Shown: in pieces, positions 16,375 to 23,256 of the stretch | Numbering within the stretch: position 1 is the first letter of the stretch | How the letters are laid out: every line of letters begins with the position of its first letter | Origin: Streptomyces sp. NRRL F-6131 | GTDB taxonomy: Bacteria > Actinomycetota > Actinomycetes > Streptomycetales > Streptomycetaceae | Assembly (NCBI GenBank): GCA_000719695.1 | Contig: JOHN01000024.1 | Location: forward strand, 62,001-126,000 | DNA length: 64,000 nucleotides | Direction: 5' to 3' | Made by a program: the position numbers and the translations under genes | Notes under the pieces: generated by a model | The model's database searches: none | Told to the model about the DNA's origin: nothing | What the model saw: only the letters and a program-made list of their open reading frames with translations

Positions 16375-16709
16375 CCGTCCTCCCCGCCGCCCCGACCGGG
16401 CCCGTCCCGGTCACGCCGGTGACCGTACCCGGATTGCCGGCCGCCTCCCCTTCCCGGCCCAAAGACAGGCCGAAAGTCAGGGGTGGATACGGACAGAACC
16501 TCACCAACGTGTGCCGATCGGCAGTTCCCACGAAGGCAGTCGAACGAGCAGACTGACGAGCGGTCAGCCAGGCCGCCAGGCAAGCGATCATGCGAGCAGG
16601 CCACCCCTGTGGCAGTCGTCCACGCGGATCGGCCGGAAGTGCCGCTCGGTGGCCCGGGCCGACGGGTCGAGCGCGCGCGGGAGGTCCTCGGCGGCACCGT
16701 CGAGGAGGA
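16375..16709. other. Intergenic gap without a recognisable gene
   Basis: 335 bases upstream of the truncated kinase gene and downstream of the sigma-factor partner gene. It should hold the kinase promoter. I see no conserved promoter boxes, strong hairpin, RNA gene or family-matching open frame; the open frames here lack any recognisable motif. Confidence 0.4.
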
Positions 16710-17507
16710 CTACGGCATCTCGGGTCGGCAGCAGGGGCCGGTGCGGTGCCGGTGGACCGCTCCGGCGAGCGGGCCGGGGTCGATGGCGGGCGTGCACCCG
16801 AAGTCCGGGTCGCGGCTGGTCGGCAGGGCCGCCAGGGCCTCGCGGACGCCGGCGCACAGGCCGTGGGTCGGCTGGAATCCGTCGTGGGCGGCGAGGACCG
16901 CCGTGCGGACGTCCCGGAGCCCCACGAGTTGGGCGGCCTGGTCCTGCCAGTGCCGCGCCTCCCGCTGTTCGCCGCGGCCCGCGGACAGCAGGGCGAGGGC
17001 GTAGGCCGCCTGGAAGCTGCCCGCGCCGGCGGCCAGTTGCCACCACGTGCGCGGCCCGTCCGCCAGCGACCGGCGCATCGTCGCGCCGTCCTCGTCGTCG
17101 CCCTCGTGGACCGCCAGATGGCACAACGCGCCGAGGACGAGCGCACCGTGCGGTTCGATCGCCGGGGTGTCGGCCAGTGCCGCGATCCACCCCGGGGCCC
17201 GGGCGTCCTCCACCACGAGGTGGCACAGCGCCAGCAGCTCGAACCGCGTGCGGTCCAGCCGTGCCGCCACCGACCGCGAGGCCTCCGCGCCGGTCCGCCG
17301 GGCGAGCCGGGCCGCGATCCGCCTCGGCGCGTCGTCCAGGCAGGCCGAGGCCCGGCTCCGGCCCTCGGCCGGCAGCCGGGCGTCCACGAGCGGCGCCCAG
17401 GCCGGTCCCCGGTCCGTGGCCTCGCGGCCGGCGTCGGCCTGCGACTGCGACTGCGACTGCGCTTGTGCCTGTGCCGGCGTGTCGACGGCGCCGTGGATGT
17501 CGATCAC
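16710..17507 (-). CDS. Hypothetical helical protein coupled to a sigma factor gene
   Basis: Predicted 265 residues starting with GTG at 17507. It overlaps the stop of the sigma-factor gene by four bases, so translation is probably coupled. Residues ~11-24 are an Ala/Gln/Ser run encoded by hexamer repeats. The rest is alternating Ala/Leu/Arg-rich helices (FELLALCHLVVEDARAPGWI, GALVLGALCHLAVHEGD, AAYALALLSAGRGEQREA), like SEL1/TPR-type solenoids. There is no membrane segment, signal or zinc motif of a classical anti-sigma factor. Coupling to the sigma gene suggests it is a partner or modulator, but no family is recognised. Confidence 0.65.
   Translation of the reverse strand: MIDIHGAVDTPAQAQAQSQSQSQADAGREATDRGPAWAPLVDARLPAEGRSRASACLDDAPRRIAARLARRTGAEASRSVAARLDRTRFELLALCHLVVEDARAPGWIAALADTPAIEPHGALVLGALCHLAVHEGDDEDGATMRRSLADGPRTWWQLAAGAGSFQAAYALALLSAGRGEQREARHWQDQAAQLVGLRDVRTAVLAAHDGFQPTHGLCAGVREALAALPTSRDPDFGCTPAIDPGPLAGAVHRHRTGPCCRPEMP
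17439..17475. repeat. In-frame hexamer microsatellite in the sigma-partner gene
   Basis: On the plus strand three consecutive CTGCGA/GCGACT units are followed by degenerate TGTGCC units. On the coding strand they give an alternating Gln-Ser and Gln-Ala run near the N-terminus. Unit gain or loss would keep frame. Confidence 0.7.
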
Positions 17508-18145
17508 TGCTCCTCCGCCCTCTCGGCGCTCTGTTCGTCCAGACCCAGCACCGAGGCCAGTTGGCGGCGGGCATCGCGGCGCAGGCTGTACACGCCGCCC
17601 TTGGTGATGCCCATGATCCGTGCGGCGGTGACGACCGGGTAGTCGAGCACATAGGTCAGGACCACCACGTCGTGCTGTCTCTCCGGCAGTTCGCCGATCG
17701 CCGCGAACAGGCCGATCCCGCTCTCCAGCGCCTGGAACTCCTCCCGGGCACCGGCCAGGGCGAAGGCGAACGCGGCGGCCGTGAAGGCCGACGGCCGGGC
17801 GAGCCGCGCCAGGGCGTCGTCGACCGTCGCCCGCAGCACGCCCCAGCAGAACTCCCCCACGTTCTCCTGGCGCAGCACCAGGTCCCACTGGGTGGCGAGG
17901 TCCGCGAAGACGTCGTCGACCAGGCCGTCGGTGGCATCGGCGTCACCGAGGTGCAGGTGGGCGTACTTCCAGTACGCCTCACCGTGCATCACCATCAGCG
18001 CGACCAGGTCGTTGGGCAGCGAGGTGTCCGCCGTGAGGCCCCCGACCACGGCCTGGGGAACCGGCTCGGGAGGACCCCGGTGGGCCTGCGGGCTCGGGAC
18101 GTCGTCGTACGCGTCAGCGCGACCGCCACCGTCGATCCCGACCAT
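17504..18145 (-). CDS. ECF-like sigma-70 family RNA polymerase sigma factor
   Basis: Predicted 213 residues. A ~40-residue leader is followed by a region-2-like helical part (YAHLHLGDADATDGLVDDVF, FADLATQWDLVLRQENV) and a region-4 helix-turn-helix near the C-terminus (LPERQHDVVVLTYVLDYPVV, then TAARIMGITKGGVYSLRRDA). Region 2 is divergent from standard ECF sequences, so promoter specificity cannot be guessed. The start ATG at 18145 has GGAAG just upstream. The stop overlaps the next gene's GTG by four bases. The two genes form a probable sigma/partner operon. Confidence 0.8.
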   Translation of the reverse strand: MVGIDGGGRADAYDDVPSPQAHRGPPEPVPQAVVGGLTADTSLPNDLVALMVMHGEAYWKYAHLHLGDADATDGLVDDVFADLATQWDLVLRQENVGEFCWGVLRATVDDALARLARPSAFTAAAFAFALAGAREEFQALESGIGLFAAIGELPERQHDVVVLTYVLDYPVVTAARIMGITKGGVYSLRRDARRQLASVLGLDEQSAERAEEQ

Positions 18146-18450
18146 GTGTCTTCCGTCCCGCCCCGACCCCCGGTCCGCCCCTCGGCCCGGGCCTCGCGGC
18201 CTGCTCGGGACCAGGAAATCGGCTGCGCACCTCGCATCCGGGAACCAGCCAGAACTTGAACGGATCTGTCGGAAGACCACGCATCATGACCGCCCCACCC
18301 CCACCCCACCGCGATCATTCGATCACCAAGCACCGCACACCGATCGCCCCCACCGATTCGCGGGGCACGCCGTTCGCAGCGCGCCGACGGACCTCGGCAG
18401 CGCTCGGCTCCCCCGGGGTTCGTAACGGGCGTTCGAGGGCCCCGTGGAAG
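18146..18450. other. Upstream region of the sigma-factor operon
   Basis: About 300 bases without a supported gene. It should carry the promoter of the sigma operon. I see a GGTTCC-type sequence (minus strand, near 18235) but no convincing -35/-10 pair. It ends at the terminator hairpin of the CBS-domain gene. Confidence 0.4.
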
Positions 18451-18480
18451 GGACCCTCGCGCGGTGTGGCGCGAGGGTCC
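18451..18480 (-). terminator. 12-bp perfect hairpin after the CBS-domain gene
   Basis: GGACCCTCGCGC (18451-18462) and GCGCGAGGGTCC (18469-18480) pair perfectly around a 6-base loop, 11 bases beyond the CBS gene stop codon on the minus strand. Confidence 0.85.
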
Positions 18481-18490
18481 TCACAGGGTG

Positions 18491-18925
18491 TCACCGCTTC
18501 ATGTAGACGCTGTCCATGAAGTCGACGATCTGCTGATCCGTCAGGCGCTGGCCGTCGCGGTGGCCCATCGCCAGGTCGGCCTCGCTGATCATGCCGACCA
18601 GCCGGTCGCCGTCGATGACCGGGATGCGGCGGATCTGGTGCTGCTCCATCTTGTGGAGCACGGCGTCCATGCTGTCGTCGGCGTGGACGCAGTGCAGGTG
18701 GCCGGCCATCTCCATGGCCTTGACGGTGGCAGGGTCCCGTCCCTCGGCGATACATCGGACGATGATGTCGCGGTCGGTGATGATGCCCTTCAGCTTCTGG
18801 TCGTCGCCGCAGATCGGGAGCGCGCCGACGTTCATGTCGCGCATCATCCGGGCGGCGTCGGCAAGGCTCTGGTCGGCACCGATGCACTGGGCGCCGGTGT
18901 GCATGATCTCTCGGGCAGTGGTCAC
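18491..18925 (-). CDS. Tandem CBS-domain protein (Hrp1-like)
   Basis: Predicted 144 residues made of two CBS motifs: AREIMHTGAQCIGADQSLAD to LKGIITDRDIIVR, and MEMAGHLHCVHADDSMDAVL to LVGMISEADLAM. This is the layout of the hypoxia-linked Hrp1/YhcV type. Paired CBS motifs bind adenine nucleotides and act as energy or redox sensors. The protein has no fused catalytic domain. It is monocistronic, with a strong terminator directly downstream. The start ATG at 18925 follows an AGGAGG-like ribosome site. Confidence 0.9.
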   Translation of the reverse strand: MTTAREIMHTGAQCIGADQSLADAARMMRDMNVGALPICGDDQKLKGIITDRDIIVRCIAEGRDPATVKAMEMAGHLHCVHADDSMDAVLHKMEQHQIRRIPVIDGDRLVGMISEADLAMGHRDGQRLTDQQIVDFMDSVYMKR

Positions 18926-19075
18926 GGAGACTCCTCCTCAGGGTCGCCCCCCGAGTACCGGGTGTTCCGGTGCGCCCACCCTATGCACGGTGCCGACGGT
19001 CCGCGAGCGCATCCCGGCCGGGCGCTACGCGCGGTCACCGCCCACCGGGGGAAGCCGCCGGACGATACTGGGGGC

Positions 19076-19990
19076 GTGACGGAGCAGTTCGCCGGGGTGC
19101 CCGGCGCGGCGGGGGTCGCCCCCGACGTGGTCGACGAGGCGGTCCGGGTACGGCCCGCGACGGCGCTGCGCCCCTACGTGGCCTGGTACTCGGGGTACCG
19201 CCAGCGCGGCCTGCCGCCCGCACTGCACCGGGGCCTGCCGTCCCCGTACCTGACCTTCATCCTGACCCTGGACGAGCCGCTCACCATGGCGGGCCACCCT
19301 GACCCGGCGCAGCCGCCCGGCAAGTTCGTCACGCTGCTCGGCGGGCTGCACACGGCGCCCGCGCTGATCAGCCACGACGGTCGGCAGTCCGGCATCCAGG
19401 TGGCCGTCCACCCGCTGGCGGCGCGGGCGTTGTTCGGGCTGCCGGCCGGGGAGTTGGCCGAGCTGGACGTCCCGGCGGAGGCGGTGCTCGGCGCGGTGGT
19501 GGAACGGCTGCAGGAGGCCGTGCGGCAGGCACCCACCTGGCCGGAGCGGTTCGCGGCGCTGGACGGCGCGCTGCTGCGGCTCGCGCACCCGTCCGGCCGG
19601 GTGCCGCCCGAGGTGGTGCGGGCCTGGCAGGCGCTCCGGCGCAGCGGTGGGGCGATGCCGGTGGCCGCGCTCGCGCAGGAGACCGGGTGGAGCGGCCGGC
19701 ACCTGCTGGACCGGTTCCGCCGGGAGACCGGCCTCACGCCGAAGGCCGCCGCCCGGGTGATCCGGTTCGACCGGGCCCGGCGGGTGCTGGCCGCGCCCGG
19801 GCCGGCTCCCCGGTTGGCGGAGCTCGCGGCGAGCTGCGGGTACTTCGACCAGGCCCATCTCGCCCGCGAGTTCCGCACGCTGGCGGGGTGCGCGCCGACG
19901 GTCTGGCTCGCGGAGGAGGGGCCGGACGCGGAGAAGTTCCGAAACGTCCAAGGCGGGGCCACCGGGGCCGGGCCAGAGTGGGAGGCATGA
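19076..19990 (+). CDS. AraC-family transcriptional regulator
   Basis: Predicted 304 residues with a GTG start. The N-terminal ~190 residues form an effector domain (RPYVAWYSGYRQRG, PSPYLTFILTLDEP, GGLHTAPALISHDGRQSG) of the DUF6597 type found in AraC regulators of VOC and DNA-repair genes. The C-terminal double helix-turn-helix (~205-290) contains PVAALAQETGWSGRHLLDRF, RRETGLTPKAAARVIRF and LAELAASCGYFDQAHLAREF. It is followed at short spacing by a VOC protein and a YjbR protein on the same strand, so it probably controls this set. Confidence 0.88.
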   Translation: MTEQFAGVPGAAGVAPDVVDEAVRVRPATALRPYVAWYSGYRQRGLPPALHRGLPSPYLTFILTLDEPLTMAGHPDPAQPPGKFVTLLGGLHTAPALISHDGRQSGIQVAVHPLAARALFGLPAGELAELDVPAEAVLGAVVERLQEAVRQAPTWPERFAALDGALLRLAHPSGRVPPEVVRAWQALRRSGGAMPVAALAQETGWSGRHLLDRFRRETGLTPKAAARVIRFDRARRVLAAPGPAPRLAELAASCGYFDQAHLAREFRTLAGCAPTVWLAEEGPDAEKFRNVQGGATGAGPEWEA

Positions 19991-20048
19991 CGGCGGACCG
20001 GTCCTGCCCCACCCGGGCCGGTCGCCCCGATCCGAGGAGGTAACGGCC

Positions 20049-20576
20049 ATGGCCGCCGACAGCGCGGACACCACGAGCGCGAACACCACGAGCGCGGACG
20101 CCAGGAACGCGGACGCCGAGACCGCGGACACCGACAGCGCGAGCAGCACGGGCAGCGCCACCAACGCGCCGGCTCCGCAGGTCTGGCCCAGCCTGCGGGC
20201 CCGCGACGCGCGGGCGCTGATCCGCTTCCTGTCCGAGGCGTTCGGCTTCGAGGAGGTCGTCGCCTACGGCGAGGGCGAGTTCGTGGCCCATGCCGAACTG
20301 GCGTGGCCGGAGGGCGGCGGGATCATGCTGGGCTCCGACCGGCCGACGCCCGAGGGCGGTGAGCCCTGGCCGGGCGGGCCCGGGACGTTCACCGCCTACG
20401 TGGTGACGGCGGACCCGGACGCCCTGCACGCGCGTGCCGTCGCCGCCGGGGCCCGGATCACCACCGCGCCGTTCGACACGGAGTACGGCTCGCGCGACTT
20501 CGCCGCCGCCGACCCCGAGGGCAACCACTGGTACTTCGGCACCTACCCGGGCGCTCCTCGACCCTCGGCGGGCTGA
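20049..20576 (+). CDS. VOC-family (glyoxalase/bleomycin-resistance fold) protein
   Basis: Predicted 175 residues. The first ~42 residues are a low-complexity Ser/Ala/Asp/Thr run made of repeated SADTTSAN-like units. The folded part starts VWPSLRARDARALIRFLSEA and continues FGFEEVVAYGEGEFVAHAEL, then FTAYVVTADPDALHARAVAA and FAAADPEGNHWYFGTY, a PhnB-like VOC fold. The metal site is incomplete, so it may be non-enzymatic or a binding protein. The ribosome site GAGGAGG lies just before ATG 20049. Its likely operon partners are the AraC regulator upstream and the YjbR protein three bases downstream. Confidence 0.85.
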   Translation: MAADSADTTSANTTSADARNADAETADTDSASSTGSATNAPAPQVWPSLRARDARALIRFLSEAFGFEEVVAYGEGEFVAHAELAWPEGGGIMLGSDRPTPEGGEPWPGGPGTFTAYVVTADPDALHARAVAAGARITTAPFDTEYGSRDFAAADPEGNHWYFGTYPGAPRPSAG

Positions 20577-20579
20577 ACG

Positions 20580-21005
20580 GTGGGCACCGCCGACACCCCC
20601 GCCCGGCCGCCCGCCGGAGCGCCCACCGGAACGCCGGCCGCGGCGCCGCTCGACGGAGCGGCGGCCGTGGACCGGCTGCGGGCCGTCTGCCTGGCGCTGC
20701 CCGAGGTGGACGAACGGGTCAGTCACGGCGAGCCGACCTGGTTCGCGGGGCCGGGTCGCCGGGCGCGGGTGTTCGTGATGCTCGCGGACCACCACCACGA
20801 CGACCGCCTCGCGTTCTGGTGCCCGGCGGCGGCCGGCGCCCAGGAGTTCCTGGTCGCCGAGGAGCCGGAGCGTTTCTTCCGCCCGCCCTACGTCGGCCCC
20901 CGGGGGTGGATCGGCGTCCGCCTCGACGTCCCGCCGGTGGACTGGGAGCGGATCGAGGACCTGGTCGCGGACGCGCACGCCCTGGTGACCGGCCGGGGGC
21001 GCTGA
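20580..21005 (+). CDS. MmcQ/YjbR-family protein
   Basis: Predicted 141 residues, GTG start three bases after the VOC stop. After a ~25-residue Pro/Ala leader, the MmcQ/YjbR double-wing fold appears: LRAVCLALPEVDERVSHGEP, TWFAGPGRRARVFVMLADHH, a WCPAAAGAQEFLV segment, and a PPYVGPRGWIGVRLD wing. Family members are small DNA-binding-like proteins often encoded beside VOC proteins; their role is unknown. Confidence 0.85.
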   Translation: MGTADTPARPPAGAPTGTPAAAPLDGAAAVDRLRAVCLALPEVDERVSHGEPTWFAGPGRRARVFVMLADHHHDDRLAFWCPAAAGAQEFLVAEEPERFFRPPYVGPRGWIGVRLDVPPVDWERIEDLVADAHALVTGRGR

Positions 21006-21028
21006 CCCGACGGCCTTGATGGAATTTT

Positions 21029-21044
21029 TAGGTCACCTGACCTA
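21029..21044. promoter_or_regulatory. Perfect TetR-type operator palindrome
   Basis: TAGGTCACCTGACCTA has 7-bp perfect arms (TAGGTCA and TGACCTA) around CC. It lies 12 bases upstream of the dehydrogenase ATG at 21056, in the only AT-rich patch of the region. The co-transcribed second gene encodes a TetR regulator, so this is most likely its autoregulatory site (inference). Confidence 0.75.
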
Positions 21045-21055
21045 GTTTTCCTTCC

Positions 21056-22258
21056 ATGACCGTTCCCGAGAACACCCCGGCCTCGACCGGAACCGCCACT
21101 GCCACCGCCACCGCGACCGCAGCCGCAGCCGCAGCCGCCACCCGCCACCGGCTGCCCGCCGCCGACGCCCTCACCCACGACCCCGAGGGACCGGTCCTGC
21201 TGGTCGGCGGGTACGGCACGGTCGGCGCCGAACTCGCCCGCATGGTCGCGGCCGACCACCCCGTCCTGCTCACCGGCCGGTCCGAGCAGCGCGGAGCGGC
21301 CCTCGCCCGGGAACTCGGCGGCGCCCCGCACGCCGCCGTACGCCACTGGGACCTCGGCGACCCCGCGCCCTTCACGGCCGCGGTGCGCGCCGTCGTCGGC
21401 GTGGTCAACGACCCCGACGACCGGGTCCTGCGGGCGGCCGTCCTCGGCGGCGTGCCGTACGTGGACGTCACCCGCTGGACCGTCCGGCTCCAGCGGGCCG
21501 CCACCGTGACCGCGCTGCTGCGCCCGACGGCTCCGGTGCTGCTCTCCTCCGCCTGGATGGGCGGCGTGGTCGGCCTGGTCGCGGCCGCGCTGGCGGAGCG
21601 GCTCGGCGGGGCGGCGCGGGTCGAGACCGCCGTCCGCTGGGACCTCGCCGACCGGGCGGGCGCGGACTCCGTCGAGTTCATGGACCGGCTGGGCCTGGAC
21701 TACGAGGTGATCCGGGACGGCCGGCGTCGGACGGTGGCCCCGCTGAGCGACCCGCGCACCGTCCGGATCGGCGAGCACCCCACCCGGGTGGCCCGGATCG
21801 ACACGCCCGAGCAGTTCACCCTGCCGCTCACCCTCGGCACCACGACCGCCACCACCCGGATCGGCTTCAGCTCCGCCCTCAGCACCCGGGCGCTGCTGAC
21901 CGCCAAGCACACCGGCTTCTTCCGGTGGGGCCGGGGCGACCGCTGGCAGTCCGCGCGCCGCGCCCTGCTCCACTCCCCCGGCGCGGGCGGCACCGCACTG
22001 CTGCGGGTCGAGGTCGAGCACGGCGGGCGTGCCCTCACCGCGGTCGTCGCGGACCGTGCGGGCCAGGCCCACCTCACCGCCGTCGGCGGCCTGCTCGCCC
22101 TCCACCGCGCCCTCGGCACCGACGGGGCGACGGCGGCACCGGCCGGCGTCTCCTTCCCCGAGCAGACCCCGCGGCCCGCCGACGTCCTGGCCGATCTCGC
22201 CGCGCAAGGCGTCACGGTCGACATCCGCCCCGCCGCGGGCTTGGATGCTGCCGCATGA
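21056..22258 (+). CDS. Saccharopine dehydrogenase-like NAD(P)-binding protein
   Basis: Predicted 400 residues. The first ~28 residues are a Thr/Ala repeat run. A Rossmann fold follows with GPVLLVGGYGTVGAELARMV, VLLTGRSEQRGAALARELGG, AVVGVVNDPDDRVLRAAVLG and GVPYVDVTRWTV, as in the saccharopine dehydrogenase NADP-binding family. The C-terminal half is the variable substrate domain; no lysine-pathway genes are near, so the substrate is unknown. Its stop overlaps the ATG of the TetR gene (ATGA), and the shared promoter carries a palindromic operator. The operon resembles a ligand-induced redox enzyme with its own repressor. Confidence 0.82.
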   Translation: MTVPENTPASTGTATATATATAAAAAAATRHRLPAADALTHDPEGPVLLVGGYGTVGAELARMVAADHPVLLTGRSEQRGAALARELGGAPHAAVRHWDLGDPAPFTAAVRAVVGVVNDPDDRVLRAAVLGGVPYVDVTRWTVRLQRAATVTALLRPTAPVLLSSAWMGGVVGLVAAALAERLGGAARVETAVRWDLADRAGADSVEFMDRLGLDYEVIRDGRRRTVAPLSDPRTVRIGEHPTRVARIDTPEQFTLPLTLGTTTATTRIGFSSALSTRALLTAKHTGFFRWGRGDRWQSARRALLHSPGAGGTALLRVEVEHGGRALTAVVADRAGQAHLTAVGGLLALHRALGTDGATAAPAGVSFPEQTPRPADVLADLAAQGVTVDIRPAAGLDAAA

Positions 22259-23073
22259 GCACCGCGCCCGACCGCCACCCCGACGCCGCCTCCGCACCCG
22301 CACCCGCACCCGCACCCGACGGCGCGCCGCCCGCCGACGTGCCCGGCGGTGGTGACCGGGACACCACCGGTACGGCCGCCGCCGGAGCGCCTCGACGCCG
22401 GAGGACGGCCGGCACCGGCGGGGCGACGCCGACGAGAGGGCGGAAGGGGGTGGAGCGGCGGGAGGCGTTGCTGGACGCGGCCGAGGAGGTCCTGGTCGCC
22501 GAGGGCGGGCCGGAGTGGACGATGCGGGCCGTCGCCGCGGCGGCGGGCGTCCGGCTGGGCCACCTCCAGTACTACTTCCCCACCCATGCGGACCTGGTGG
22601 CGGCCGTGCTGGAGCGGGTGCTGCGGCGGTCGGCCGAACGACTGGCACCGTTGCTCGCCGCCGAGGCCGACACACCGGCGGACGGGACGGACGCCGCGGA
22701 CGGGGCGGTGAGGGAGCCCCGCGACGGCGAACCGTCGGACGGCCCTGCCGCCCGGATCGTCGCGGGTCTGCTGCACGAGCAGGAGGACGCCCGGCTGATG
22801 CGGCTCTTCGTGGAGGTGTGGGCGCTCGCGGCCCGGGACGCGACCGTCGCGGCGGCGGTGCGGGGGTTCTACGGCGACTACCGGGAGCAGGTGGCCGCGT
22901 TCCTCGCCCGGCGCCGGCCCGAACTGCCGGAGGAGGTGCGGCGCGCCCGGGCCGGGGTGTTCGTGATGCTGATCGAGGGCGCGTCGATGTTCCGCTCGGG
23001 TGTGGCGGGCGAGCGCGAGCCCGCCACCGACGAGGCACTGGTCCGCACCGCGCTCGCCCTGCTCGGACCGTGA
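22255..23073 (+). CDS. TetR-family transcriptional regulator with long disordered N-terminus
   Basis: Predicted 272 residues. The first ~60 residues are Pro/Ala/Gly rich and probably disordered. The TetR helix-turn-helix follows: RREALLDAAEEVLVAEGGPE, WTMRAVAAAAGVRLGHLQYY and FPTHADLVAAVLERVLRR. The ligand domain is AcrR/BetI-like (ARLMRLFVEVWALAARDATV). It starts inside the stop codon of the dehydrogenase gene, so the two are coupled. The palindrome at 21029-21044 is its probable operator. Confidence 0.88.
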   Translation: MSTAPDRHPDAASAPAPAPAPDGAPPADVPGGGDRDTTGTAAAGAPRRRRTAGTGGATPTRGRKGVERREALLDAAEEVLVAEGGPEWTMRAVAAAAGVRLGHLQYYFPTHADLVAAVLERVLRRSAERLAPLLAAEADTPADGTDAADGAVREPRDGEPSDGPAARIVAGLLHEQEDARLMRLFVEVWALAARDATVAAAVRGFYGDYREQVAAFLARRRPELPEEVRRARAGVFVMLIEGASMFRSGVAGEREPATDEALVRTALALLGP

Positions 23074-23256
23074 CCCGGCCGCTCGGTCCTCGCGACCGGC
23101 CCGGCCGGCCGGATCCCGCACCCCCGGCACCGCCCGCCGGGACGGCTCGCGCCGTGCCCGTGCCGCGGGCAGACTGGCCGCGACGGGCCCGGTGGACCCG
23201 GGTGGCCCACGAGGGCCGGGCCCGGGCCCGGGACGTGCGCAGCCTCGGAGGCGGCC

